DNA of 64,000 bases, from assembly GCF_036226525.1 (NCBI RefSeq), contig NZ_CP108487.1, positions 1,984,001 through 2,048,000 of the forward strand, written 5' to 3'. Each line of letters begins with the position of its first letter. The stretch's first letter is position 1. A model generated the notes under the pieces. That model did no database searches. It saw only the letters and a list, made by a program, of their open reading frames with translations, and was not told the DNA's origin. This document shows, piece by piece, positions 1 through 8,293 of the stretch. Both the position numbers and the translations under genes were made by a program. Origin of the DNA: Kribbella sp. NBC_01245. Lineage in GTDB: Bacteria > Actinomycetota > Actinomycetes > Propionibacteriales > Kribbellaceae.

Positions 1-447
1 TGTCATACCGGCAAAACCGCCGGTTGAGCCGTGTCCGCCGGCACCGCGAGCCGAGCCCGGCAGGGACTCGACCTCGACGAACCGGGCCTTCTCGACCCGC
101 TGGACCACCAACTGCGCGATCCGGTCGCCACGATGCAGGGTGATCTCGGCGGCGGGATCGAGATTGACCAGGCACACCTTGATCTCGCCACGGTAACCCG
201 CGTCCACAGTGCCCGGCGCATTGACAAGGGTCACCCCGTGTTTCGCGGCCAGCCCCGAGCGCGGATGCACGAACGCCGCGAAGCCGTCCTGCAAGGCGAT
301 CGCGATCCCGGTACCGACCAGGGCCCGCTCCCCCGGCTTGAGCGTGACCTCGGTGGTCGTGACCAGATCCGCCCCCGCGTCACCGGGATGTGCGTACGCC
401 GGCAAGGGCAGATCGGGGTCGAGTCGCTGGATCAGTACCTCGGTCAA
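1..447 (-). CDS. dut: dUTP diphosphatase, 3' end cut by window edge
   Basis: Trimeric dUTPase that hydrolyses dUTP to dUMP and pyrophosphate, keeping uracil out of DNA and supplying dTMP synthesis. The 149 codons present hold the family motifs: an early PGDAGADL stretch, the [11 protein letters not shown] loop, the [14 protein letters not shown] motif, GDRIAQLV, and a Gly-rich C-terminal segment ([10 protein letters not shown]) that closes over the active site. The family is about 150 residues, so only a few C-terminal residues are missing. The start is a TTG whose TTGA overlaps the stop of the upstream thioesterase, which suggests translational coupling. The neighbourhood matches Rv2697c (dut)–Rv2698–Rv2699c–Rv2701c in mycobacteria. 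Confidence 0.95.
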   Translation of the reverse strand, partial: MTEVLIQRLDPDLPLPAYAHPGDAGADLVTTTEVTLKPGERALVGTGIAIALQDGFAAFVHPRSGLAAKHGVTLVNAPGTVDAGYRGEIKVCLVNLDPAAEITLHRGDRIAQLVVQRVEKARFVEVESLPGSARGAGGHGSTGGFAGMT

Positions 448-1001
448 GGATTCACCTCGTAGTCGTGGACTTGTTCGGCTGTCATATCGGCGCCGTGCTC
501 GGTGAAGTGTTCCACTCCGACCACCACGAAGACCGCCGCCGCTCTGATCGCGATCGGCCCGTCCGGCGTGTCGAGCCGCCCGCGCCCTTTGGCGTACATC
601 CGCCGCCCCGAGAAGCCCAGGCAACGGGCCTCCAGCGCGAGCGTCGTACCGACCGGGACCGGGCGGATGTAGTCGGTCTCGAGCCGACCGGTGACCATCG
701 GCTTGCGCAACAGCCAGGACAACCCACCGAGCACCTCGTCCAGCGCAGTGGCCAGCACGCCGCCGTGCGCCAAACCCGGCGCACCCTGATGCGCGGCCGT
801 GACGGTGAACGTGCCCGTGACGGTGACATCCGGCCCGGCGGTGGTCACCATGCGCAGCCCGGTCGGATGGTTCGGCCCGCAGCCCACGCAGTCGGCGTAG
901 TGCGAGCGCAGCACCGAACCCGGCGCGGGCGCGTCGGGATGCCGCTCGGGCGGGCTCAAGTCGGCCCGCTCCAAGGCGGACCGTGGTGGTGGTTCGATCA
1001 C
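444..1001 (-). CDS. PaaI-type hotdog thioesterase
   Basis: Predicted acyl-CoA thioesterase of the 4HBT/PaaI hotdog superfamily; the substrate cannot be read from sequence. The core [15 protein letters not shown] holds the usual hotdog-helix HGG motif, followed by a beta-rich half ([18 protein letters not shown]). An N-terminal CVGCGP motif is typical of the actinobacterial subgroup. The start is taken as a GTG giving about 185 residues; an in-frame start 60 bases further upstream would run into the divergently transcribed neighbour. Its stop overlaps the TTG start of dut by four bases, so the two are probably co-translated. Confidence 0.8.
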   Translation of the reverse strand: MIEPPPRSALERADLSPPERHPDAPAPGSVLRSHYADCVGCGPNHPTGLRMVTTAGPDVTVTGTFTVTAAHQGAPGLAHGGVLATALDEVLGGLSWLLRKPMVTGRLETDYIRPVPVGTTLALEARCLGFSGRRMYAKGRGRLDTPDGPIAIRAAAVFVVVGVEHFTEHGADMTAEQVHDYEVNP

Positions 1002-1053
1002 GGAACGGGACCCTACCCACGGCCACCGACAGGTTCCGTGCCAGGCTGGTCCG

Positions 1054-1521
1054 GTGGCCACACCCGTCTCTTATCGCGAGCGTCTGTCCATCCCGGCGAG
1101 CTGGTGGCTCGTGACCGCACTGGCCCTTGCGACGACCTGGATGATCATCACCGTGCCGGCCGGGCCGGTCGCCGGCACGGTCGTGACCCTGGTGGCGCTG
1201 GGGCTGTTCCTCGCGGCCTATCAGCGGTACGGCGGTACGACGATCCAGGTCGACGCCGAACGCCTCGCAGCGGGTCGTGCCTCGATCGAACGGGCGTACC
1301 TCGGCGAGGTCGAGGCGCTCACCGGCGATGCCGCGCGTACGGCGACCGGCCGCGACTGCGACGCGCGGGCGTACCTGCTGCTCCGGCCGTACCTGCGCGA
1401 CGTCGTCCGGGTCCACCTGAACGATCCGCGGGACCCGGCGCCGTACTGGCTGATCGCGACCCGGCATCCCCAGCAACTCGCGGCGGCGCTTCAGCCGGGT
1501 GGCGTGGTTAGATCCCCATAG
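1054..1521 (+). CDS. DUF3093 family membrane protein
   Basis: Conserved actinobacterial protein of unknown function, about 155 residues. Two hydrophobic helices near the N-terminus (around residues 17–35 and 39–56) form a hairpin, followed by a soluble domain. It corresponds in position and type to Rv2698 of M. tuberculosis, next to dut and the DUF4193 gene. GTG start. It is transcribed divergently from the thioesterase–dut pair, and its 3' end runs close to the following DUF4235 gene. Its role is unknown. Confidence 0.8.
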   Translation: MATPVSYRERLSIPASWWLVTALALATTWMIITVPAGPVAGTVVTLVALGLFLAAYQRYGGTTIQVDAERLAAGRASIERAYLGEVEALTGDAARTATGRDCDARAYLLLRPYLRDVVRVHLNDPRDPAPYWLIATRHPQQLAAALQPGGVVRSP

Positions 1522-1546
1522 GGGGCTCGGGCAGAAGGAGGACGCC

Positions 1547-1882
1547 GTGGCGGGAGCCAAGATCGGCTGGAAACTGGTGTTGACCGTCTTCACGCTGGTG
1601 ATGACGGTCGCGACGAAGAAGGCGCTGACCTCGGCGTGGAAACTCGGCTCCGGCCGGGTGCCGCCGAAGTCGCCCACCGCGCAGGACGCGGGGTACGTCG
1701 AGGTGGTGGCGTGGGCGGTCGCCAGCGGTGCCACGGCCGCGTTGGCCAAGCGTTTCGCGGAGGATCGGGCCGCCCGCTACTGGTCGAAGTCGACCGGCAG
1801 CATGCCGCCCGGGTATGAGCTCAAAGAAGACATCAAAGAGGTAGTGGAGAATAAGGTTTTCGGACGTGAGTCGCGGGACTGA
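1547..1882 (+). CDS. DUF4235 family small membrane protein
   Basis: Small protein of about 111 residues with an N-terminal hydrophobic helix ([19 protein letters not shown]) and a second weakly hydrophobic stretch around residues 50–67 ([18 protein letters not shown]). This matches the DUF4235 pattern, whose function is unknown. The GTG start is set by a strong AGGAGG site about seven bases upstream; a longer frame would overlap the DUF3093 gene. The C-terminus is charged and probably cytoplasmic. Confidence 0.75.
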   Translation: MAGAKIGWKLVLTVFTLVMTVATKKALTSAWKLGSGRVPPKSPTAQDAGYVEVVAWAVASGATAALAKRFAEDRAARYWSKSTGSMPPGYELKEDIKEVVENKVFGRESRD

Positions 1883-1923
1883 CCCGTAGAAGGATCAGCC
1901 CCGCTCTTGCTGGTGGCCGTCGA

Positions 1924-2223
1924 TCAGGCCGCGCAGTCGCGGCAGATCAGCTGGCCGTTCTTCTCGCTCGCGAGCTGGCTCCGGTGGTGAACCAGGAAGC
2001 AGCTGGAGCAGGTGAACTCGTCGGCCTGGCGCGGCAGTACCCGGACCGCCAGCTCTTCGTGTGAGAGGTCGGCGCCGGGCAGCTCGAAGCTTTCGGCGGC
2101 CTCGGCCTCGTCTTCGTCGACCTTGCCGGAGTTCTTGTCGTGCCGACGGGTCTTGAGCTCCTCGATGCTCTCTTCGCTCGAGTCCTCGTCGGTCTTGCGT
2201 GGGGCGTCGTAATCGGTCGCCAT
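1924..2223 (-). CDS. DUF4193 zinc-ribbon-like protein
   Basis: Conserved actinobacterial protein of 99 residues, homologous to Rv2699c by length, composition and position. The first half is very acidic and charged (EDSSEESIEELKTRRHDK). The C-terminus has two Cys pairs (CSSC near residue 75 and CRDC near residue 94) that could bind one zinc ion. The ATG is preceded by an AGGG-type ribosome site. The family is commonly found near dut and suhB; its biochemical function is not known to me. Confidence 0.85.
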   Translation of the reverse strand: MATDYDAPRKTDEDSSEESIEELKTRRHDKNSGKVDEDEAEAAESFELPGADLSHEELAVRVLPRQADEFTCSSCFLVHHRSQLASEKNGQLICRDCAA

Positions 2224-2462
2224 GGTGTTTCCCTGCCCTCGTTCGTACCCGTGGTGATGCCTGCTGGACCTGAAACGGGTATGGCGGCCGATAAATTCCT
2301 CAACCGCGTAATCCCGCCACAAGGGCCGGTCGCAAGCGTCGGGCGCGGCGTCGCTACCGCCCCCTGAGGCGGTGATTGTGCCTTATCCAGGGGCCTTCGC
2401 GCTCGCCGGGGTGGAACTTCTCACCGGCGTGTCGCAACTGCAGTCATGAGTGAACAGAAGAA

Positions 2463-2497
2463 TGCTCATTACTGCTCAGTTCAAGCAGTAATGAGCA
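2463..2497. repeat. perfect 14-bp inverted repeat, 7-nt loop
   Basis: In the 319-base gap between the DUF4193 gene and the inositol phosphatase gene, TGCTCATTACTGCT is followed after seven bases by its exact reverse complement. The element is unusually A/T-rich for this genome. It lies about 46 bases downstream of the phosphatase stop, so a transcript end for that operon is possible, but there is no T-run. The rest of the gap shows no gene or other clear site. Confidence 0.8.
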
Positions 2498-2542
2498 GTT
2501 ACGCAGCGAACGGCCACCGTCGCTCACTGCCGAAGTTAGCGG

Positions 2543-3340
2543 TCACTTTCGCAGCGGATCTGCGGAAACCAGCAGGTCATGCAGGCCTTCGAAGGTTCCG
2601 GGCGACGCCGCGATCGACATCTCGGGCGAGACCACCGCGCCGTGCAGTCCGCCGATCCGCGCGCCGGCCTCGGCGGCGATCAACGCGCCCGCGCCGTAGT
2701 CCCACGGGTTCAGCCCTCGTTCGTACGCCGCGTCCAGCCGGCCACAGGCCACGTAACACAGGTCGATCGCGCCGACCCCGATCCGGCGAATGTCCCGCAC
2801 GTTCGCGATCAAGGCCCGGACCACGTCGGCCTGGATCTCCCGGCGCTCCGCGTCATAGCCGAACCCGGTGCCGACCAGGGCCTTGCCGAGGTCGTCGCAG
2901 CCGGAGACCCGGATCGGTTTGCCGTCCAGGTACGCGCCACCGCCCAGGGTCGCGGTGAAGATCTCCCCGCGCGGAGCGTCGACGACCACGCCGGCGACCG
3001 TCGTACCGTCGATCTCGACCGCGATCGAGACGGCGTACGTCGGAATGTCGTACAGGTAGTTGACCGTGCCGTCGATCGGGTCCACCACCCAGCGCACGCC
3101 GCTGGTGCCGTGGATGTCGTCGCCCTCCTCGCCGAGGAACGAGTCGTCCGGCCGCGCGGCCAGCACCCGGGCCCGGATCAGCTCCTCGGACTCCCGGTCG
3201 ACCGCGGTGACGACGTCGGTGACAGTGCTCTTCGTGTCCGCGACGGTGATCACACCCCGGCGCCGCTCGACGATCAACGTGGCGGCCTCGGTGGCCACCT
3301 CCATCGCGAGCTTCAGCAGATCCTGGGGGCTCTCGGTCAT
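2543..3340 (-). CDS. suhB: inositol monophosphatase family protein (SuhB-like)
   Basis: Mg-dependent phosphatase of the inositol monophosphatase fold, 265 residues, expected to release inositol from inositol-1-phosphate for phosphatidylinositol and mycothiol synthesis. Metal-binding motifs are visible: GEE near residues 70–72, DPIDGT at 87–92, and the C-terminal [14 protein letters not shown] motif. ATG start with a GAGGAAC ribosome site. The start overlaps the ferrochelatase stop as ATGA, so both are read from one mRNA. Position beside DUF4193 and dut matches mycobacterial suhB (Rv2701c). The substrate is inferred from the family; related CysQ-type enzymes share these motifs. Confidence 0.88.
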   Translation of the reverse strand: MTESPQDLLKLAMEVATEAATLIVERRRGVITVADTKSTVTDVVTAVDRESEELIRARVLAARPDDSFLGEEGDDIHGTSGVRWVVDPIDGTVNYLYDIPTYAVSIAVEIDGTTVAGVVVDAPRGEIFTATLGGGAYLDGKPIRVSGCDDLGKALVGTGFGYDAERREIQADVVRALIANVRDIRRIGVGAIDLCYVACGRLDAAYERGLNPWDYGAGALIAAEAGARIGGLHGAVVSPEMSIAASPGTFEGLHDLLVSADPLRK

Positions 3341-4461
3341 TGATGTTCCTCGCTTGTCAGTACGGCGGTAGGTGTGGTGGCGGTCGTTGCGGGCGGGCGG
3401 CGGAGTGCCGGGCAGCAGTCGGCGCGGCAGTCGTCCCAGCCAGGGCCGAGGCGGCCGCCACACGGACGGCCGGGCTGCTCATCGCGCTCGGCGGCGGCGC
3501 GTTCGATCACCAGGTCGCGCAACATCGCGACGAAGTCCGGATGCACTCCCGGCGTCGCTGCCCGGGCCATCGGCAGGCTCAGCTTCTCGGCCGTGGCCAG
3601 CGCCTCGGTGTCGAGGTCGTAGATGACCTCCATGTGATCGCTGACGAACCCGATCGGTACGACCGCGACACCGGTCGCTTTTTCGGCGGCGAGCCCGTCC
3701 AGGTGGTCGTTGACGTCCGGCTCGAGCCACGGGACCTGCGGCGGGCCCGAGCGCGAGCAATAGACCAGGTCGGTACGACGGCTCCGGCCGGTCCGGCGCT
3801 CGACCTCGGCCGAGATCTGGTCCGCGACATCGAGATGCCACTCGACGTACGCCCCGCCCTGCGGCCCGCTGGTGGCGTTCATCGCGTTCGGGATCGAGTG
3901 GGTCACGTACGCGATCGCCGCGTCGTCTGGGAGGCCTTCAAGGGCTGCCAGCGTGGCTTCCACGAATGGGCCGACGAAGCCCGGGTGGTTCGCGTAGTGC
4001 CGGAGCTTGTCGAACCGCGGTGCGCCCGGGACGGCCTCGGTCGCGGCGGCCAGGTTCTCCCGGTACTGGCGGCAACCCGAGTACGACGGGTAGGCGCTGG
4101 TCACGATCACCACGGCGCGTCGTACCCCGTCGTCGACCATCTCGCGGACGGTGTCGTTCAGGTACGGCGCCCAGTTGCGGTTGCCCCAGTAGATCGGCAG
4201 GTCCAGCCCGGCCTCGGCGAACGACACCCGCAGCGCCGCCAGTAAAGCCCGGTTCTGGTCGTTGATCGGGCTCCGGCCGCCGAACTGGTAGTAGTGCTCG
4301 CCGACCTCCTTGAGCCGCTCATCGGGGATGCCCCGGCCGCGAGTGACGTTCTGCAGAAAGGGCAGCACGTCCTCGGTCTTCTCGGGTCCACCGAACGAGA
4401 GCAGCAGCACGGCGTCGTACGGGGTGGGATCGGTCGTCGTCGGCGATTGCGGGTCGGCCAT
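3337..4461 (-). CDS. cpfC: coproporphyrin III ferrochelatase
   Basis: Inserts Fe2+ into coproporphyrin III (the actinobacterial route) or protoporphyrin IX in haem synthesis. The 374-residue protein has the catalytic His in THSIP (His188) and the Glu in [10 protein letters not shown] (Glu278). An Asn/Gly-rich core precedes these ([14 protein letters not shown]). A C-terminal extension carries four Cys (334, 345, 349, 350), resembling the [2Fe-2S] ligands of mycobacterial and animal ferrochelatases. The last 25 residues are Ala/Thr/Pro-rich. It overlaps suhB by ATGA. Older annotation would call it hemH. Confidence 0.92.
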   Translation of the reverse strand: MADPQSPTTTDPTPYDAVLLLSFGGPEKTEDVLPFLQNVTRGRGIPDERLKEVGEHYYQFGGRSPINDQNRALLAALRVSFAEAGLDLPIYWGNRNWAPYLNDTVREMVDDGVRRAVVIVTSAYPSYSGCRQYRENLAAATEAVPGAPRFDKLRHYANHPGFVGPFVEATLAALEGLPDDAAIAYVTHSIPNAMNATSGPQGGAYVEWHLDVADQISAEVERRTGRSRRTDLVYCSRSGPPQVPWLEPDVNDHLDGLAAEKATGVAVVPIGFVSDHMEVIYDLDTEALATAEKLSLPMARAATPGVHPDFVAMLRDLVIERAAAERDEQPGRPCGGRLGPGWDDCRADCCPALRRPPATTATTPTAVLTSEEHQ

Positions 4462-4507
4462 GTTCCGATGCTCTCAGGCCGGACCTATACGGTGTGCATG
4501 GTCCCCC

Positions 4508-5707
4508 ATGCTGAAGCCTTACGTACACCTCATGCAGAGACCCGGCGCGGGCGCCTTCTTCGCCGCCGGGATCCTCGGCCGTATGCCGATCTCGATGCTC
4601 GGCCTCGGCACCGTCATCCTCATTGCCAGGGAGAGCGGCTCGTACGGATTGGCCGGTGCCGTTTCCGGTGTCGCCGTCGTCGCGGGCGCACTCACCGGGC
4701 CGATCCAGGGCCGCCTGGTCGACCGCTGGGGTCAGCGCTTGTTGCTGCTGACCGGCAGCGTCGTCTGCACGCTGGCGCTGTTCGCGTTGTTGATCGCGGT
4801 TCGCGCCGATGCGCCGGTTTGGTTGCTGTACGTCGTGTCGTTCGTTGCCGGTGGCACCCGTCCCCAGGTCGGCTCGTTCGTCCGGGCTCGCTGGACGCAT
4901 CTCCTCGGCCGCGGTCGCGCGTTGCAGACCGCGTTCGCGCTGGAGGCCGTCGGCGACGAGGTCGTGTTCATCGTCGGCCCGGTTCTCGTCACCGCCTTGG
5001 CCACGCAGGTCAGCCCGTACGTCGCCCTGATCGTGGCCGGCGTCCTCGGTCTGGTCGGCACGCTTTGGCTGGCCGCGTTGCGCGGGTCCGATCCGCCCGG
5101 CCGGGGTGCCAACAACGGCGAAGAGCGCGCGCCTCTCCCCTGGCTCTCGCTGCTCCTGCTCAGCATCATCGGCCTCGGTCTCGGCGCCACGCTGGGTAGC
5201 GCGGAGGTCGTCACGGTCGCGTTCACCGACGAACTCGGCAAGCCCGGGATGTCGGGCGTCGTACTGGCCGTCTGGGCCCTTGGCAGCATGCTCGCCGGTC
5301 TTTGGTACGGCTCGGTGCACTGGCGCGCCCCGGTCGAACGCCGCCTGCTGATCGGCACCATCACGCTGGCCATCACACTGGCGCCTTTGCCCTGGGTCAA
5401 CTCGATCCTGCTCGTCGGCGTGGTGCTCTTCGTCGTGGGTCTGAGCATCGCGCCGACCATGGTCGCGGTGACGGCTTGCGTGGAGGAGTGGGTGCCGCCG
5501 GAAAGGTTGACCGAGGCAATCACTTGGACGGTCACCGGTCTGCTGCTCGGTGTTGCCCCCGGTAACGCTTTGGCCGGTCACGCGGTGGACCGATACGGCT
5601 CTTCCGACGCCTATTGGGTGCCCGTTGCCATCGGCATCATTTGCGCCCTGGTGGCCAGCGTCGCCGTCACCTTCGCCCGTCCCAAGGTCCGCTTCGCCCA
5701 CAACTAA
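4508..5707 (+). CDS. MFS transporter
   Basis: Integral membrane protein of about 399 residues with roughly 12 hydrophobic segments, of the major facilitator type. The loop GRLVDRWGQRLLLLTG between segments 2 and 3 is the classic MFS motif A (GxLxDRxGxR-like). The N-terminus, MLKPYVHLMQRPGAG, is typical of a drug/sugar-efflux-like subgroup in actinomycetes. The substrate is unknown. It is divergent from the ferrochelatase gene with only 46 bases between start codons; no strong ribosome site is visible. Its stop overlaps the stop of the XRE gene tail to tail by four bases. Confidence 0.85.
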   Translation: MLKPYVHLMQRPGAGAFFAAGILGRMPISMLGLGTVILIARESGSYGLAGAVSGVAVVAGALTGPIQGRLVDRWGQRLLLLTGSVVCTLALFALLIAVRADAPVWLLYVVSFVAGGTRPQVGSFVRARWTHLLGRGRALQTAFALEAVGDEVVFIVGPVLVTALATQVSPYVALIVAGVLGLVGTLWLAALRGSDPPGRGANNGEERAPLPWLSLLLLSIIGLGLGATLGSAEVVTVAFTDELGKPGMSGVVLAVWALGSMLAGLWYGSVHWRAPVERRLLIGTITLAITLAPLPWVNSILLVGVVLFVVGLSIAPTMVAVTACVEEWVPPERLTEAITWTVTGLLLGVAPGNALAGHAVDRYGSSDAYWVPVAIGIICALVASVAVTFARPKVRFAHN

Positions 5708-6555
5708 CGTTGGTCGGCCGGGGCCAGCTCCTGGGTGCCGATCACGTCCAGCAGGCGGAGTTGTTCAACGGCCGGGCTTCCGGGCGGCGCGGTGAAGAAG
5801 AGCAGGCGCTGGCTGCCGTCTTCGCTGAAGAGGTTCTGGCAGTTGAGGTCGATCACGCCCAGCTCTGGATGGTTCAGGCGCTTCCGTTCACCCCGTCGTA
5901 CGGCGACGTCGCCTCGATCCCACAGCTCGGCGAACTCGGTGCTCGCGTCGTACAGGCGGCTGACCATCTCCAGCGAGCGCGCGTCGTGCTCCCGGCGGGC
6001 TACCGCGGCCCTCAGGTCGGAAACCATCACCCGCGAGTGGTGCGCGTGATCCTCGGCGGGGTAGATCGACCTGGTGGCCGGATCGCTGAACCAGCGGTAG
6101 ACCAGGCTCGCCTCTAGCCCGGTGGTCTGTGGCGCTGGGCCCACAAGTGCTACTGCGAGGCGGTTCTGCACAAGCGTTTCGTGCAAGTCTGTGATGATCT
6201 GTGCCGGCGTGGTGTCCAGCCGGTCCAACAGGGCGAGCATTGCGGGCTGTACGTGCGCTGAAGTTCCGTGCGCGGCTGGGATGGCACGGCCGGCTAGACG
6301 GAACAGGTGGTCGCGCTCGTCGTTGTCCAGCCGTAGTGCCCGGCTCAGCGCGGCAAGCATCTGGGGAGACGGCTGTGCGCCCCTGCCTCGCTCTAGCTCG
6401 GTGTAGTACTCCACTGAGGCTCCTGCCAGCTGTGACACCTCATCCCGGCGTAGACCGCTCACACGTCTCCTAGGCCCAGTGGGCAGGCCGACCTCTGCTG
6501 GAGTGATCCGGGCACGTCGGGACTGCAGGAAGACGCCTAGTTCAGACAGGTTCAC
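5704..6555 (-). CDS. XRE-family regulator with MmyB-like ligand domain
   Basis: Transcription factor of 283 residues. An N-terminal helix-turn-helix of XRE type lies around residues 30–75 (RRDEVSQLAGASVEYYTELERG). The rest matches the MmyB-like C-terminal domain (RLDTTPAQIITDLHETLVQN…), which is thought to bind fatty-acid-like ligands and is widespread in actinomycetes as a regulator of a divergent SDR or reductase gene. Here it is divergent from an SDR gene with 101 bases between starts. GTG start; a perfect palindrome covers the start codon, suggesting autoregulation. Confidence 0.88.
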   Translation of the reverse strand: MNLSELGVFLQSRRARITPAEVGLPTGPRRRVSGLRRDEVSQLAGASVEYYTELERGRGAQPSPQMLAALSRALRLDNDERDHLFRLAGRAIPAAHGTSAHVQPAMLALLDRLDTTPAQIITDLHETLVQNRLAVALVGPAPQTTGLEASLVYRWFSDPATRSIYPAEDHAHHSRVMVSDLRAAVARREHDARSLEMVSRLYDASTEFAELWDRGDVAVRRGERKRLNHPELGVIDLNCQNLFSEDGSQRLLFFTAPPGSPAVEQLRLLDVIGTQELAPADQR

Positions 6556-6609
6556 CTGTCCAGTGTCACCGGTCGCTGATTCCGTAGCCAGGGGGGTGCC
6601 ATCCCCTGG
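6546..6609. promoter_or_regulatory. two palindromes between XRE and SDR genes
   Basis: ACAGGTTCACCTGT at 6546–6559 is a perfect 6+2+6 palindrome over the XRE start codon. CCAGGGG and CCCCTGG (6588–6594, 6603–6609) form a second dyad in mid-gap. Either could be the operator of the XRE protein acting on both divergent promoters. This is inferred from placement; no promoter hexamers are convincing. Confidence 0.5.
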
Positions 6610-6656
6610 GTAAACGCCGCCTGGTTGCTGTCCTCCAGACCGGCGAAGGTCGAAGC

Positions 6657-7385
6657 ATGAATCAACGAGTAGCGATCATTACCGGCGGCTCACGCGGCAT
6701 CGGCCGCGAGACGGCCCTACGACTGGCCCGCGACGGTTTCGCCATCGTCGTCGGCTATGCGAACAAGCAGGACGAGGCCGACGGCGTCGTCAAGGAGATC
6801 ACCACGTACGGCGGCCAGGCCGTCGCGGGCAAGGCGGATGTGGCCGACGAAAAGGCTGTCGCGGCGTTGTTCGATACCGCCTCGGCAGCCTTTGGCGGCG
6901 TCGACGTGGTCGTTCACGCGGCCGGGCGGCTGGTGAAGTCGACCATCGCGGACCTCGACCTCGCGGACCTCGACGACCTGCATCGCACGAATATCCGCGG
7001 CACTTTCGTGGTGGCGCAGCAGGCCGCCCGGCGGGTACGCGACGGCGGCTCGGTGATCACCTTCTCCACGTCCATCGTCGGCTTGGCCTTGCCGATGTAT
7101 GGCGCGTACAGCGCGAGCAAGGGTGCGGTCGAGGCGATGACGATGATCCTGGCCCGCGAGTTGCGCGGCCGGAACATCACGGTGAACGCCGTGGCGCCCG
7201 GCCCGGTCGCGACCGACCTGTTCCTCGACAGCAACGACGAGCAGACCGTCGCCAAGCTGGCCGCTCAACCACCGCTCGAACGCCTTGGCACCCCGGCGGA
7301 TATCGCGGAGGTCGTTGCGTTCCTGGCCGGTCCGGGTCATTGGGTCAACGGGCAGGTAATCCGCGCCAATGGCGGAATCGTTTAA
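6657..7385 (+). CDS. SDR family oxidoreductase
   Basis: Classical short-chain dehydrogenase/reductase of 242 residues, NAD(P)-dependent; the substrate is unknown. The nucleotide-binding TGGSRGIG lies at residues 9–16, HAAG near 87–90, the active-site Ser near 137–139, and YSASK with catalytic Tyr151 and Lys155. The C-terminal half has the FabG-like NAVAPGPVATD segment. It is the target-type partner of the divergent MmyB-like regulator. A small tautomerase-like gene follows 21 bases downstream, probably in the same transcript. Confidence 0.92.
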   Translation: MNQRVAIITGGSRGIGRETALRLARDGFAIVVGYANKQDEADGVVKEITTYGGQAVAGKADVADEKAVAALFDTASAAFGGVDVVVHAAGRLVKSTIADLDLADLDDLHRTNIRGTFVVAQQAARRVRDGGSVITFSTSIVGLALPMYGAYSASKGAVEAMTMILARELRGRNITVNAVAPGPVATDLFLDSNDEQTVAKLAAQPPLERLGTPADIAEVVAFLAGPGHWVNGQVIRANGGIV

Positions 7386-7406
7386 TTCCCTTTAAGGAGT
7401 CGGCAA

Positions 7407-7613
7407 ATGCCATTCGCAAACCTGAAAGTCCCTGCCGGAACGCTGTCCGCCGAGCAGAAGGAAATCCTCATCACCAAGGTGACCTCCCTGTACGCCGAGA
7501 CCTTCGGCCCGGAGGTGATCCCCAGCACGATGGTCCTGATCGACGAAGTAGTCGACGGCGGCTGGGGCATGGCCGGCGAAGTCCTAACCCTCGCCAAACT
7601 CCAACAGGGCTAG
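7407..7613 (+). CDS. 4-oxalocrotonate tautomerase-like small protein
   Basis: A 68-residue protein of the tautomerase superfamily. The initiator Met is followed by Pro, the catalytic base after Met removal, and the sequence follows the usual beta-alpha-beta layout (MPFANLKVPAG…LSAEQKEILITKVTS…VLIDEV). No Arg is present at all, so the two substrate-binding Arg of true 4-oxalocrotonate tautomerase are missing; this points to a divergent subfamily with another substrate. An AAGGAG site precedes the ATG. It lies directly after the SDR gene and ends five bases before the convergent TRIC-like gene. Confidence 0.8.
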   Translation: MPFANLKVPAGTLSAEQKEILITKVTSLYAETFGPEVIPSTMVLIDEVVDGGWGMAGEVLTLAKLQQG

Positions 7614-7617
7614 GTTC

Positions 7618-8226
7618 TCAGGCCGGGCGTGGGATGGGGGCGTTCCAGCCGCGGCGGATGGCGAGTAGGCGGATGATCGTGCAGATCGCGGCGGCGGTGA
7701 CGGCGACCCAGGAGGCGCGGTAGCCGAGGGTGTGGGCGACGACGACGATGCCGGCGCCGAGGAAGGCGGGCGTCGCGTAGATCTCGCGTCGCAACACCAC
7801 CGGCACCCGCCCGGACAAGACGTCCCGGATCACCCCACCACCGATCCCCGAGATCGTGCCGACCAACGCGGCGGACAGTGGCGGCAGGCCGTACGCGAGT
7901 GCCTTGAGAGCCCCCGTAACGCAGAACAACCCGAGCCCGGCCGCGTCGAAGATGTTCACCAATCGCTCGACGCGGCCGATCCCGGGATGCAGGAAGAACG
8001 TGATCAGCCCGGCCGCCACCGGCACCGAGAGATACCGCCAATCGGCCAGCGCCGCGGGTGGCGTCGCGCCGATCAGGACGTCGCGGATGAACCCGCCGCC
8101 GAGCCCGGTCACCAGCGCGAGCACCTGGATCCCGAACACGTCGAGCTGCTTCCGCACCCCCACCAGCGCGCCGGTGATCGCGAAGACGAAGATGCCGACC
8201 AGATCGAGACCCACCTGCAGACTCAC
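7618..8226 (-). CDS. TRIC-type (UPF0126) cation channel family protein
   Basis: Membrane protein of about 202 residues made of two related three-helix repeats, each with a glycine-rich GGGFIRDVL / GGGVIRDVL motif, as in the bacterial TRIC/UPF0126 family of trimeric cation channels. A seventh hydrophobic helix closes the protein. The start is taken as the GTG giving MSLQVGLDLVG; upstream in-frame codons would encode an Arg-rich non-conserved stretch. It is divergent from the phosphotransferase gene with 67 bases between start codons. The physiological ion is not predictable. Confidence 0.85.
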   Translation of the reverse strand: MSLQVGLDLVGIFVFAITGALVGVRKQLDVFGIQVLALVTGLGGGFIRDVLIGATPPAALADWRYLSVPVAAGLITFFLHPGIGRVERLVNIFDAAGLGLFCVTGALKALAYGLPPLSAALVGTISGIGGGVIRDVLSGRVPVVLRREIYATPAFLGAGIVVVAHTLGYRASWVAVTAAAICTIIRLLAIRRGWNAPIPRPA

Positions 8227-8293
8227 ACCCCGAACGCTAACCGCTGCTAACCGACGGGCGCGCCGCGGCACGCAAAGGGCTAGGGTCGGCGCC

